Positions 35,189 to 48,700 of a stretch of 55,206 bases of DNA are shown here, piece after piece. Below the pieces are notes generated by a model. That model searched no databases, was not told where the DNA came from, and saw only the letters and a program-made list of their open reading frames with translations. Each line of letters starts with the position of its first letter. Positions within the stretch are counted from its first letter, which is position 1. Both the position numbers and the translations under genes were made by a program. The stretch comes from Onchocerca volvulus. Taxonomy: Eukaryota; Nematoda; Chromadorea; Rhabditida; Onchocercidae. The stretch covers positions 1 through 55,206 of the forward strand of contig HG738157.1 in the NCBI GenBank assembly GCA_000499405.2, in the 5' to 3' direction.

Positions 35189-35478
35189 TTAAACATCTGT
35201 TTCATCTATATCTTGAACATAATTATTTTTCATAAGGCTTCGCAAGAAAAAGAATAAATGAATAATCATGCCACCAAATAAAAAGAAAACTTAATCAGGT
35301 ATTATAATATTTTCCATTTATTAAGAACATTATTTCTCAAAATGGAATTCTTTCATATTGCTAAAAAGACATACTTTATTAATTTTTTTCCAGAACTTTA
35401 ATTTTTGTGCTTCCTGACGCAATATTTCGAGTTGATCTCTATCCAAAAAATCTTGTGGTATTCCGCCATCATCATCTG
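35189..35478 (-). other. Candidate host exons of an unrecognised gene
   Basis: On the minus strand TTTTAG at 35479-35484 precedes a 104-base open stretch (35375-35478) coding GIPQDFLDRDQLEILRQEAQ and then KLKFWKKINK. It ends at a good donor (AAA|GTATGT), and the translation is charged and helical. After an acceptor at 35290, one frame gives a hydrophobic helix (LFGGMIIHLFFFLRSLM) and ends at 35189. That frame is not in phase with the exon; the in-phase frame ends after eight codons. An upstream exon would have to lie beyond the LTR at 35.56 kb. The family is unknown. Confidence 0.3.
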
Positions 35479-35558
35479 CTAAAATTTGTGACAAAATATT
35501 TCTTCTGTTTCTTTATATTGAATTAAAGGTGACTGAATCGATTCTAACAGTAAATACA

Positions 35559-36124
35559 TTTCGCTGAAATCGCGAGATAAAAGAAGAAAAATCAGTGATC
35601 CCTTTGTTTAAAATTTTACATTGCATATCTCATGTAGTTGATTGTAGAACCATTTTTGTCTATCCAGTTAATGAGCTTAAAAAAGCTCTCTCTCTCTTAT
35701 CATCATCTAACTAAAGCACGATCACAAAGGATCTTCCTTGTCTCTACAATGCACCATGACCCTCCATCAACGAAGAAGATGGGATGGGGTCCTGATTACA
35801 AAATCATTTCAGCTAACAAGCTGCCATCAGCTCGGTCGAGTGGACCAGCTGGTGATAAACTAATTCTTCTTTTTTACCAACTCTATCTCCCCCCTCTTTT
35901 ACTTTATAATCTCGTCATAATATTATCGGAATTGTATTAATAATATAATTGTTGTAATAATCGTTGCGTATGTTGATTTATAAAGTAATCATAATAAAGG
36001 TTTAATTACCCAAGTTTGAGGTTCGTTACCAAGTGAATAAACATAGAAGTAGAAGAAACTGTGAGAACAGAAGAACAGAATTCAACTTATTATTTTGTCG
36101 CTATCAGAAAGAAAAGAAGTGACA
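35559..36124 (+). repeat. Solo LTR, third family
   Basis: It is nearly identical in blocks to the LTR at 53206-53797: CGCTGAAATCGCGAGATAAA, GATCCCTTTGTTTAAAATTT, GATGGGATGGGGTCCTGATT. It also carries AATAAAGGTTTAATTACCCA near 35994. It ends about TGACA at 36124. It lacks about 45 bases present in the other copy (around 53366-53410). No clear target duplication is seen. Confidence 0.85.
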
Positions 36125-37019
36125 AAATTACACAAATAATGACAAATGAAAATGAGAAAATGAATTAGTGAATAGCATATGATTCCACCGGAATTTATAT
36201 TCGAAGTTGAATATAATTAATAAAGCAATGAAAAATTTTGCCTAAATTTTGACCTTGAATTAATAAATAAACTAATAAGTCATAGTTTGAGATTATGCCG
36301 GAGACCTAAAAAAATATCCACAGTAACTGTCGGTAAACCGAAAAAATGCTGACAGAATTCAAATATTGTTTGTAACAAAAAATTTATAATCTCATTGCAC
36401 ACAAAGTTCTTTGTTCTCCTCATCTAATCAGCTACTAATGCTTATGTGCTTTGTTCAAGAGTTACAGAATATACTGTAAGTGGTTGTGAAATATACTAAC
36501 GTCTGTAAATTTGTGAGGATTAATGTCATGCCCTTTGTCTAAAGAGTTGCAAATGGCCGGCATAGAGTCAATTGTAATAATGTAGGGACCAAATCCCTTT
36601 TCTTTGTTTAAATGCTTCAAGCATTAGTTATCTCCTATTCTTTAATCTCATCCATATCAACCCCTTTCCTATGATTAATGTAAAACTTCCGCCCCTATTG
36701 GATGGCCGTACAAAAGCGAAATTTTCTGGACAGAAAGATCAGTGCTAAATTACACCACTAACAGAGGCGACAACACTTTCCCAACACTCCGATCATCAAT
36801 TCATCAAGACCAGTGGCGAAACGTTTTCTACCATTGTCGATATCTCAATTTATCAGATACAAGGAAATTACATGACCGACAGGCTCCTACATCAGCATCG
36901 GTGGCAAACGCTCCCAGCCAATATCATGCAATCTGAACGAAGCACAATCAATCATTCGTCAACGGTTTATTGTTGGTAGTCTTTATATTAATTACATATT
37001 GTTTCATTTTTTCACATTA
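36125..37019. other. No gene assigned
   Basis: A less AT-rich island at about 36690-36940 has a 64-codon plus frame (FPTLRSSIHQDQWRNVF...), with no family recognised and no splice support. The rest is AT-rich. It may be retroelement debris or an unrecognised exon. Confidence 0.3.
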
Positions 37020-39090
37020 TTTGTTGTATATTTAAATCGCGTTATAAGTGGCGAAATTCGAATTTACGAACAGGTTTCGCGGAATTCGGGTCATGGTCAT
37101 CAGTTATGAATTGACTAAATATCAAAAACATTAATTTTTATAAATCTCGATTCAAATGCGAAAATTCGTCAAAACATGATCGAAGATGTTTCTAGGAGCC
37201 GATTTGAAGGTATGTACCCGTTTCTTGAAATTAGGGGTTATAGGTCATCAGTTGTTAATTAATTTTGCAAACTGCGCTGTTCGTCGGAAAAATCGCGGTA
37301 TAAATGTGGAAATTCAATAAAATATAGTCGAATATTTTTTTTAGCACTCAATTTGAAGGTATGTACCCGTTTTTGAACGTTTTTTGAAATTAGGGGTCAT
37401 AGATCATCAGTTATTAGTTAATTTTGCAAACTGTGTTGTTCGCCGGAAAAATCGCGGTATAAATGTGGAAATCCGCCAAAATATAGTGGAATATTTTCTT
37501 TAGGACTCAATTTGAAGGCACGTTAGCGTTTTTTGAAATTAGGGGTCATAGATCATCAGTTATTAGTTAATTTTGCAAACTGTGTTGTTCGCCGGAAAAA
37601 TCGCGGTATAAATGTGGAAATTCAATAAAATATAGTCGAATATTTTTTTTAGCACTCAATTTGACGGTACATATCCGCTTCTTGAAATTAGGAATCATAG
37701 GTAATCAGTTATTGATTAATTTTGCAAACTACGCTGTTCATCGGAAAAATCGCGGCATAAATCTGCAAATTCACCAAAATATAGTCGAATATTTTTTTTA
37801 GCACTCAATTTGACGGTACATATCCGCTTCTTGAAATTAGGGATCATAGGTCACAGTCAGCAATTAAATAATTTTAATACATACGAATATATATAAATCG
37901 CGTTATAAGTGTCGAAATTCGAATTTACGAACAGGTTTCGCGAAATAATGGTCATCAGTTGTTGGACGCAATTGTCATGGTCATCAGTTGTGAATTGACT
38001 ATATTTAAAAAACATTAATTTTTTAAAATCGCGGTATAAATGTGGAAATTCAGTAAAATATAGTCGAATATTTTTTTTAGCACTCAATTTGAAGGTATGT
38101 ACCCGTTTCTTGAAATTAGGGATCATAGGTCATCAGTTGTTAATTAATTTTGCAAACTGCGCTGTTCATCGGAAAAATCGCGGCATAAATCTGCAAATTC
38201 ACCAAAATATAGTCGAATATTTTTTTTAGCACTCAATTTGACGGTACATATCCGCTTCTTGAAATTAGGGGTTATAGGTCATCAGTTGTTAATTAATTTT
38301 GCAAACTACGCTGTTCATCGGAAAAATCGCGGCATAAATCTGCAAATTCACCAAAATATAGTCGAATATTTTTTTTAGCACTCAATTTGACGGTACATAT
38401 CCGCTTCTTGAAATTAGGAATCATAGGTAATCAGTTATTGATTAATTTTGCAAACTACGCTGTTCATCGGAAAAATCGCGGCATAAATCTGCAAATTCAC
38501 CAAAATATAGTCGAATATTTTTTTTAGCACTTGTATTGAAGGTACGTACCCTTTTCGTGAAATTAGGAGTCATAGGTCACAGTCAGCAATTAAATAATTT
38601 TAATACATACGAATATATATAAATCGCGTTATAAGTGTCGAAATTCGAATTTACGAACAGGTTTCGCGAAATAATGGTCATCAGTTGTTGGACGCAATTG
38701 TCATGGTCATCAGTTGTGAATTGACTATATTTAAAAAACATTAATTTTTTAAAATCGCGGCATAAATCTGCAAATTCACCAAAATATAGTCGAATATTTT
38801 TTTTAGCACTCAATTTGAAGGTATGTACCCGTTTCTTGAAATTAGGGATCATAGGTCATCAGTTGTTAATTAATTTTGCAAACTGCGCTGTTCATCGGAA
38901 AAATCGCGGCATAAATCTGCAAATTCACCAAAATATAGTCGAATATTTTTTTTAGCACTCAATTTGACGGTACATATCCGCTTCTTGAAATTAGGGGTTA
39001 TAGGTCATCAGTTGTTAATTAATTTTGCAAATTGCGTTGCCCGCCCAAAAATCGCGATTTAAATGCGGAAATTCGCCAAAATATAATCGA
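37020..39090 (+). repeat. 149-bp satellite with 726-bp higher-order unit
   Basis: Tandem copies share the kernel GCTGTTCATCGGAAAAATCG ... ATATAGTCGAATATTTTTTT ... CTTGAAATTAGGGRTCATAG. The GCTGTTCATC word starts at 38161, 38310 and 38459, a 149-base period. A larger block (from AGTCAGCAATTAAATAATTT) recurs at 37855 and 38581, 726 bases apart, almost unchanged. Minus-strand 89-codon frames at 37857-38126 and 38583-38852 are products of this duplication, not genes. Confidence 0.93.
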
Positions 39091-39099
39091 TTATTTACC

Positions 39100-40450
39100 A
39101 TTATGAAAATTTAGCGAATCAGCTCGAAGCAGAGGGTTGAACAATGTTTTGCTAAATTTTCAATGTATTCTTTTTTTTCGTAGCGTTATGTAAATTTAGC
39201 GAACCAAGTCAAAACCGAGGGTTGAACAATGTTTTGCTAAATTTTTTAATAGTTTCGCTAGATTACTGTGGCTTTATTCGTGTAATGTGTGCGGCTCAGC
39301 GTGAAAATTTCTCATCTCATCGCCGAATTTATGGACGAAGTGGCTCCGTGCACCTGAGGGCATTCTCCTTTCTGATTAAGTTAGTCTAGGTGCCGGTTAA
39401 ATAAGGCATTTCTAGTAATTATACAGCTATGTGCTTCGCTTTTTTTTCGCCGCGATACTCGTCCGTAATCTCTAATGCAGTCCTACAGATTATTACGGTT
39501 CATATTTTGTTCCATTCGCACACGAATATCTCATTTCATGGCTATGGAAAAGCATGAAGCTAATACTTATTTAATTGCATTACTCGTTCGCAAATCCAAA
39601 TTTAGCCCTAGACATTCGTATGGATTACATTTCGTCTCACTCGCACACGTATCTTATGAAGTCATGAAAATTTAGCGAACCAGCTCAAAACCAGGGGTTT
39701 GAGCAATGTTTTGCTAATTTTTCAATATGTAGTTGTTTATTCATAGCGCCCTGGAAATTTAGCCAATCAGCTCGAAATGAGAGGGTTGAACAATGTTTTG
39801 CTGAATTTTTAATATATTCTTTCTTTTCCATGGCGTTCGGGAAATTTAGCGAAGCAGGTCAAAACCGGAGGGTTGAATCGAAACCAGAGGGTTCGACAAT
39901 GTTTTGCTAAATTTTCAGTATATTCTTTCTTTTCCATGGCGTTATGAAAATTTAGCGAGCCAGCTCAAAACGGGAAAGCAGTACCACATTTTGCTAGATC
40001 TTCGATATGCGTTTTCAGTTTCATGCCATTATGAAAATTTAGCGAATCAGCTCGAAAGCAGTGGGTTGGGCGGTGTTTTGCTAAATTTTCAATGTATTCT
40101 TTCTCTTCCGTAGCGTTATGAAAATTTAGCGAACCAAGTCAAAACTGTAGGGTTGAACAATGTTTTGCTGAATTTTTAGTAGTTTCGCTATATTACTGCG
40201 GCTTTATTTGTGCAGTGTGTTCGGCTCAGCGTGAAAATTTCTCGTCTCATCGCTGAATTTATGATCGAAGTGGCTTGTGTGCACATGAGGGAATTCTCCT
40301 TTGCATTAATGCTGATTAGATTAGTCTTGGTACCGATTTAATAAATTATTTCAGCAATTAAGTAGGTTATGGGTTTGTTTTTTTTTTCAGCGCGTTGCTC
40401 GCTCGTAAATTCCAATTCGGCCCGAGACATATTCGATAAGATATCTTAGA
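39100..40450 (+). repeat. Hairpin-forming minisatellite, about 85-100 bp unit
   Basis: At least eight units start AAAATTTAGCGAAYCAGCTC or near it (about 39106, 39191, 39667, 39752, 39841, 39947, 40031, 40121) and run through GGGTTGAACAATGTTTTGCTA. Each begins AAATTTAGC and has GCTAAATTT 35-40 bases on, so each can fold into a 9-10 bp hairpin. A larger direct duplication (39.10-39.46 and 40.03-40.43 kb) includes GGCTCAGCGTGAAAATTTCT. It directly follows the 149-bp satellite. Confidence 0.9.
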
Positions 40451-41750
40451 AATATTATTGCTATTACTGCATCATATCGATATTTATCAATTTAATGTGT
40501 TCCTACCACTGATTTTTTATAAATATATTGTCGTAGTGACCTTTTTTTATATTTTTCTTATTATTGTTGTAATTAATTACTTATAATTTCTATACTCGTT
40601 TCTAATTAGGATTTGTTAAGCAGTAGCATGTGGTTGTAAAATAACATTTCTGCTATTGGTAGTTTGCGCCAATAAAGTAAATGGTATTTTCGCTTTTCTT
40701 TGCTTTATTTCTGATGCCATATCTTTTCTACTGCTGACAATCTTATTTTTTAAAATGAATGTTGTTGAAATTTTTTTATATAAACAAAGTTGTTTGTTGA
40801 AACTTTTTTTTGGAAAAGCATTTGTGAAATTTTTTGGAAGAAAATATCTTTGGAATTTCTTTTACAAAAAAAATAAATAAATAAAATAAAAACAGATGAT
40901 ATCGAAAAGATGGTTACAACATACGCATAAAGATTTTTCAGTTTTTCTACTTTTTCTTCAGTTTGTGCTTATGCCTTTTAACAAATTAATGCTGTTACTG
41001 AACAACTAAATTCTTCCTCTGTTTTTCCTTTTTTTTAGTTATATTTTTGATAATATAAATGACAAAAAATAAGTTCGAAAAATGCGATGTTAGCAACAAG
41101 TTCCAAAATAAGGAAATGTTTGGGAAAGAATTTCGGAAAAATCAAATAATAGAAAATGATGGAGGAAAAAAAAAAGGGAAGTAATTGATAATTTAATTTC
41201 CGGTTTACTTTTTTTGCTCTCCTCTTCTTCTTTTCTTTTATTTTTATAATAAATGTTAAAATATTGAAAATTATAAAAAGTTTTTTTTACGAAAGTAGTG
41301 AGAAACAATTTTTTATTATCTTCAATTTTTCTATTTTTTGTATAACAATTTTTATAATCTTCAATACTTTAATGATATCAATTCCAATGAGTGAACATGG
41401 AAAAAAATGATTTGATCGATTAATTTACAATGATACGTGTGATTAACTTAGGCATTTTTGTAACAATTGCATGTATCTGTTCATAATCATCGCATTATTA
41501 GGATTTTATGGTAGTTCAGTATTTCTGCTGTTCACTCATTATCATATTATTAAGATTTCTTACGGAAACTTGCAGAATTAATGATCGAAAAAAATTCAAC
41601 TCATCTTGCGATATTGCTTGTAATATCGTATTAACCAATAAAGATATATCCCTGATTCTTGACTTTCCCAAATTACAAATCAATCAGAATCTTCATGAGT
41701 TAATTTTACATCGTGTGATTAAATAGCCAAGAAACAGCTTCAAAAAAAGG
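40451..41750. other. No gene recognised
   Basis: AT-rich with poly-T and poly-A runs. Frames of about 70 codons exist (40656-40880, 41090-41308) but are of low complexity (K/F-rich) and not credible. Confidence 0.4.
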
Positions 41751-41754
41751 AGAC

Positions 41755-43870
41755 GTCCCTCACATAACAATAAATTTGCTTCAACTGCCACTATCTACAT
41801 TTAGTGGCCATCCAAACATTAGAATTTTGCAGTGGCTTCGATGCTGCTGCACATTTCTAAAACATACATACATTCAGAAATTAAATTAATATAGATTAAA
41901 AATTAGATAAATAAAGTTAATGTCTTGCCAAAAGGTGATGGTTTGTTAGCAGTGAAAGTTTACGAGATTGCTCCAAAAAACTGTAGTATCATAAGGAGGA
42001 TCCTAAATCACAAATTCCGCAAATCACTCATCACAAAAAGATCACTCTGTAACGAGTTGCAGTTCATCAAAAGAAATGTTTAAGAATGGAAAAATATCTA
42101 TTGAGGAGACTCTAGAAGTTATAGGAGAGAATATAAGCATTCTAGCATCGAAAATGCTATCGAAAACGAATTGTCGACCTCAGATTTTGGATAGCATATT
42201 TCAGCAAAAAAGAAGTAAACGAGCAAACAACGTGGTCTGTTAATAAGGTCCGAGAATATTTGACAGAACTAGTTCTATTAAACGATGAAGTAATTAGAAG
42301 CCAAATTACTTAGGTAGATAAAATCGACGGAAACAAATTAAAGTTTACTCCATATCAGAGGAAGGAAGGAGGGAAAGAGAGGGGAAACTTCAGCCTTAAT
42401 TACAATTAAACAGTCTACACCAAGTGATCATAAATTGACTACAGAATCAAAGGAAACTTCAAAGAATAGCAAAATTGGAAGACTCTATTCATTTTGTAAC
42501 AGATATCATTAGTTAAGATAATGAATGCCATCTTTATCCCACAAACGCCAATGGAACGTTCGAGGAAAACTAATGCATGCATCAACTGTCTTCAAATAAG
42601 GCATGTGACAATCGAGTGCAACAAAAGGAAACTTCTTTCTCTCTATGTAAAGACTCTCACAATACTACACTGTCTCATACCAAATACAAAGATATCACGC
42701 AAACCGTGGAGTCAAACGAAGAAAAAGTGATTCAATAATAATAACAAATACAATGAAAAGAAACGCAGAAGAGGAATCTTGTGCAGAGGAATCGATATAG
42801 TCAGTTCAAACCGTCCAGAAATTCAAGAAAAAGCTTTGGCAGTATTCGACATTGATTCGCAATTATCCTTCATGTCTAAGAAATTAGCGAATCGATTAAA
42901 TCTTCAACGGACGGAAGAAAAGCAATTAAAACCTTCATTTGGTGATAAGACGCCAAAAACATGTTTTACTACTAAAGCGGAAATCACGGTAAAAGTTGAA
43001 AAAAACATAATATTGTTTATAGCAATTATGATAGATTACAGGTAATTAAATTAAGCAAAAAAAAAATCTTCCATAAACACAGCAAGATCAACTGAATGGT
43101 CTTAAGTTTTAAAGAAGACTACCTGGTATACTGATTGGAGCCAGTTACTTCTTTGAATTTACCACCTAGACAAGGTTGAAATTTTAAAATCTGGATTCTC
43201 TTTACTCCGCAAAAAAATCGGATCCCTGAAATTGGAATTTATAAGCATTCAACAGCAATCAAATATGCCTGTGATAATGAAACGATATTATAACAATTTA
43301 AAAAAACGTGAGATATCTATTGACTGGGAAAGGAATCAAAGATCAAACTAAACGGCAATTGGAGTCTCTGTTTCGGTGGATTAAAAGATTTCAGACTGAT
43401 AACCGACTGCTTCGTCGATACACTGAAATAACTTAACAATTGCAAAACAATCCCATAACATACATAATTGAAGAATTATCTCCTGACATGAATCAGGCTG
43501 GTATTATCTGTCATTTGCCTCAGCAGCAGTATTTACAACAACTAGTTTATGACGCATCAACGCATTGAAAGGAAGGAAAAGCTTAAATGCTGTTTGATAC
43601 CCTTGAAACTGTCTGATTTGATTAGAATATGTTCGTTTCCGAACAATAAGAAATATGATAGTAGCTGATATTGAAAAAGCATTTCTTCAAACAGAATTAC
43701 ATCCATCAGAGTGGAATCCCATCTTTTTCCTTTGGTTAAAGGATGTTTAATGTTCAGTTTAATGTCACAAGAAAATGTTATCTTTTCAAGGGAATTCCAT
43801 TCGAAGTAATATCAGCACCATTTTTATTTTTTAACATCATCACTGCTTTTTATTTTTCCAATTTCAGCAC
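41755..43870 (+). pseudogene. BEL/Pao gag-pol relic 3
   Basis: A plus-strand remnant: INLLQLPLSTFSGHPN at about 41772-41820 (gag start), a CINCLQIRHVTIECNK zinc knuckle at about 42570-42620, protease VFDIDSQLSFMSKKLANRLN at about 42843-42905 with the aspartate kept, and RT MIVADIEKAFLQTELHPSEW at about 43655-43715 followed by LFKGIPFEVISAPFLFF (about 43775-43830). It is closest to the full-length element but has many stops and no LTRs. It ends within RT. Confidence 0.85.
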
Positions 43871-44769
43871 AAAAAAAGAAAAAAAGAAAAAAAGAACCAC
43901 CAACTTTGCCCATCAAATATTTCAACCTATTCATAAAACTTTCATTTCAACTTACTGAAATTTTTGTTACTTTATTTCTCCTTCAAATCTTCCCATTCTT
44001 CCATTAATCATCTAATTTTTATAATAATCTGGCACTATTATTACGTATATCGAATACATGGGATATGAACTTCCAAAAACATTCACACAGATATACCAAG
44101 CTACATATAATGCTAATTTAATTTTTATTTTACAAATTATTAATTCTTTTCGCGTTTTTTATACAGTATATTATGCAAACAAAACAATTTTAAACTGCAT
44201 ACTTTTTATTAACGAAATATTTTCAATAAAATTGGTAGAGGGTGGATAAAAAAAAAAAAAAGAAATTCAAAAATTAAATTATACAACTTGTTTTTTGCAT
44301 ACCTTGTAAATTTCATATATAGCAATACTCATACATACAGAGATATATGTATTATACAATCAAATCAAAATTGATAAAGACATTACTTTTGATTTGCTAT
44401 TTAAAATAATTCATGAAATTTTAAAAAAATTAGAAAAAAGTTGAAAAAGAACATTAATTTATTCCAAAATGCATAGACTGATAATATAATTATTTCTTTC
44501 AAATACTTTTTATTCTGTTTTCTATTTTTAAATATAGTCTGTTTTTGATCTATTGCCAGAATATTAGAATATTATCGAATGTCCAAAATATTAATGCTAT
44601 TCAAATATGGCAGTAAAGTAGAAGCCTTGATAATTCTATTCAAGCAAACATATCCATATTATATTTATCAATAGATTAATTTTCTCTTTGATATTTTTGA
44701 AGTATTTACGTTAGTTGATTGCTATATTTATCATTTCTAATTTACAATCAAGAAAAGAATAAATAATTG

Positions 44770-45735
44770 CTGCTAAATTAGAATTACCAAGTTTATCTGG
44801 ATAGAGAGGATTGGGCATTTTATTAAGATAAAGTTTCGACTTAATATTCTACTATTTCATCTCTAATCTTGGAAATCTACAATCATCTTATATTTTTTCA
44901 GATATCACTAAAGTTTGAAAAAAAATGCTAATTTTAGGATTGGAAAAATCTTAATTGAAATATTTCGAAGTGATGAAATTTATAACTTCAACTATTTGTA
45001 AAAACTGCAAAACATTGAATAAAATTTTAACTTTTGATGTTTGAAAGTTTAGTTAATGAGCAGAGAAGTTTAAACAAGAAAGAAGTGAAATAATACAATA
45101 AATGAGTATCAAAATTTGCCCGAATTTATAGTTGTCACAAATTGTGAAAGATATAATTATAAAGTAGTAATGTGCCTAAAAAAAAATAATATTCTAAAAT
45201 GATTATTCTCTCGCAAGAAATGATTACAACTATTTTAAATTACTATTCAATTATTAAGTTTGTCTAGATAGAAAGGTTGGGCACTTTTATTAAGATAAAA
45301 ATTTCAACTTAACATTCTACTTTTCATCTCTAATCTTGAAAATCTACAATCATCTTAAATTTTTTCAGATAACACTAAATTTTTAAGGAAAAATGCTAAT
45401 TTTAGGATTAAAAAAATCCTGACTGACATATTTCGAAATGATGAAATTCATACTTTAATATTTGTAAAAACTACAAAATATTGAATAAAATTTTAACTTT
45501 TGATTTTTGAAATTTTATTCGATGAGTAGAGAAATTTAAAATAGAGAAAAGTGAAATAATACAATGAATGAGTATCAACATGATTTGCCCGAATTTATAG
45601 TTGTATAAATTGTACAAGATTTATAATTATAAAGTAGCAATATGTCTAATAAAAAAAAAAATAATAATATTCTAAAATGATTAATCTCTCGCAGGAAATG
45701 ATTATAACTGTTTTAAAATACTATTCGATTAGTGT
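44770..45735 (+). repeat. Two-copy tandem duplication, about 470 bp
   Basis: Copy 1 (about 44770-45235) and copy 2 (about 45240-45735) share long blocks in the same order: TCTAATCTTGRAAATCTACA, ATCATCTTAWATTTTTTCAG, TTGAATAAAATTTTAACTTT, GAGTATCAA..TTTGCCCGAA, TAAAATGATTA. They differ by many substitutions and small indels, so the duplication is old. Confidence 0.85.
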
Positions 45736-48700
45736 GCAGGAATTCTAACTCATTCAACTCAAATATGATGCGTTATTTGAGGCTGAAATAACACTAATTA
45801 TTAATATTTCTGAGTTAACTTATTTATTATGATTTTTTTTGAAAGGAATTTCTGGAAGATGGATGGTTATCATTGGATTTCGGCAACTTGTAGTGAACCA
45901 TGCAATAAGTATTTAATTTACTTATTAAACATCTTGAAACGCAAAATTAATTATGTTAGAAATTAAATTGATTTCGGTATGCAATAAATTAGTAACGATA
46001 ATTATACAATTCTTTTCTTTGAAAGATAATAATCCGGTGAATTCATAATTCATAACTGATGATAAATTTAAGTAAACAAACAATCAGTTGCTAGGATATG
46101 TTAGTTAAGCTCTTCAAAACTTTTGTAATTCAAATGTTGTTGCAGAAAGTTCATTTGAAATCTCTGCAAATAAAATTAATTGATAACTTAAATGCAATCC
46201 TAAAAACTCATTATCAACTTGATTTTGAAGTTGATTTTAAAAATTTCAGTTAAGCAAATTTTTAAATTTTTCACTTTATATTCTTGTTCAGTTAGAAAAC
46301 AATAGTTAACAGAGAATTTTGACGAGAAAAAACTTTTAATTAACAAAGTTATGAATAAAATCTATTTCGAAATATTACATTGTAGAAGTTTATAAAATAC
46401 AATTATTTAAAATTTAAGATGATAAATTTTGTTTGGTAATAATTATTCTCAGACCAGCATTTCGTTGATGATAGTACTAGTATACGAAGAACTAATTAAA
46501 TATTAATAGAATTCAAATTATGTAATCGTCAAAGTTTTTCGGAATGAAGTACATACTGAAATTTTAATGTTGTAAAGAGAAGGAAAATTTTGATAGGAAT
46601 TGTTCGATAAAATTATCATTTATTATTTAAAGGCAATTGTTTGCTAAAAGACAAGTATCCTCAGCATTGTCAGTTTCAAATTTAAGGCAAATATTATCTT
46701 AAAAAGCATAAAAATTAAATTTTGATAGTATCGTCATTGAAAATTATAAATTTTGACGAGGAATTCAACTTTTGCAAATTTCTTTCTCTTTCAAAATTTC
46801 TAGGCAGAAAGTTAAATTTTTTCATAACTATCAAATTGTGTATGAAAAACCAGTAGACTAAATATTTCATCAAATTTTTGAATCTACACTATCTTTTTAT
46901 TCATTCTTCATCTCATCAATGTCTCGTTTGCATTTGCCATTATTATTTCCGTTTCTTCATGTTTCTCAAGGTCAAGATTATAGCAGAATTAAAAAAAAGT
47001 GATGGAAAGAAGATTGTAGCAAATTTATGCCATAAAATTATATCTTAATGCAAATTTTATCATTTTTGATATTATTATTACTATTTTGCTTTGTATATTT
47101 TACCTAATATTATATAATATTTTGACAATTAAAAAATGGAGGACTTAACAAATTAGAATTTAGTGTTTTAAAGAATTCAATTGTAAATATTTCAATTTTT
47201 CTAATATTTTAAATTTAAATTAGGATTTTTCATAACATAAAAAATATTGAATTTCATCGATATAGTTTTTACAAAATAGGAGAGGTTTTAATCAAATTCG
47301 AATTATTTTTTTTTTAATATTTTTAATATAGTCAAAGAAATAACATTTCAAGCTTATTATCATTTTTCAGCCACGCTGATTTAGGGTATTATTTGCTAAT
47401 TTTTAATCGATTATTACGAAATAAATTGAACGTAGCAGTATTTTATAACACTAATTTTCCTTTTTAAAGGATAATTTGAATTAAGTTTTATAGGTATACC
47501 AAAGAAGCATTTTTTTCTAAGTTGCCATAATCTGAGTTCGGATAATTCTCATCTTTCATCTCTTTCAATTAATTATTATGATCAATTTGATACTTTTATC
47601 CTTGAGCTTATCACAGATCGCTATAGTCACATAATTTTTATATCTGTACAGAAATTTAACAATTTAATTCTGAGCAAATTTCCCTACCTTCTACAATATT
47701 CTGTCACCTTTGTTGATCTCTAAAACAATCAACCATTGAGAGATCATTGTTCATCCATGTCAATCAATAATTTCTCTCTAATCCTTTTCATTACTTGTCG
47801 TCATTTTACATCCTCCTATTCAGCTTTCATCCGTCAATTTGCTAGTTTTCTGAAATTTTGAAAATTCAAAAGGTCATTATCTGTGCATTGTTTCGAAAAA
47901 TGATTTATGAACAAATTTAGCAATAAAATAATACTTTGGAATGTAGATGATGTAAAATAATCATAATAATTGTTCTTATTATAACAGTTATGAGCGATGA
48001 GTGTTATGAAAAAATTGATTTTTGTTTATAGGGGCTGAAAATCGAAATAGGTAAATATGCGACGAAACTAAAAAGTATAAATCTTCGTGATATTATTACT
48101 GAAATTTATAATAAGAGAAATCAAATCTATTAATTTGCACTTCATTCTATTAAATTTTGTTATAAAAAATGAAACCGCTATTATGATGCTAATAAAACGG
48201 CATCATTCTCTTCATTTTTCTTCTGTAAGAAAAAAATTTTTTAAAATATTTCATGTAAATTTATTCATTCATCTCTTAAAATATCGTAAAATTTGACCGA
48301 ATATTTTGATTTTTCTAATAGCTACGATTTTAAATTCCTTTTTCCTTTTATTTATCGTTGAGAACAAATTCTAAACACCCCTTTTTTTGTAGTCGATTTT
48401 ACGATATTTAAATTTTTCCCTCATCTCACTTAATTGAGAGTACCACATGGCTCGAAAAAATGAAATCAAATAAATTTGAGCTTGACTAAGATGTTAATTG
48501 TTTAATTTTCCTTCAATTTTCCTTTCTCTGATCGTTCCTTTCCTTGCTTAGAACTTTCGGAATTTAAAAAAAAAGGAAAAAAAATTGCTTGAAGGAAAAA
48601 AACGTCCAACTGACATTTTCATGTTAATTTATTTCGATTTGCATTGCGCGCGTTTCATCGGGTTGCATATGTGCGGAAGTATCAAAATTCATCGCATCAT

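Noticed and set aside
37857..38852. Two near-identical 89-codon minus-strand frames that look like a duplicated gene
   Set aside because: They coincide with the 726-bp satellite duplication. The frame crosses monomer boundaries and has no known motif.
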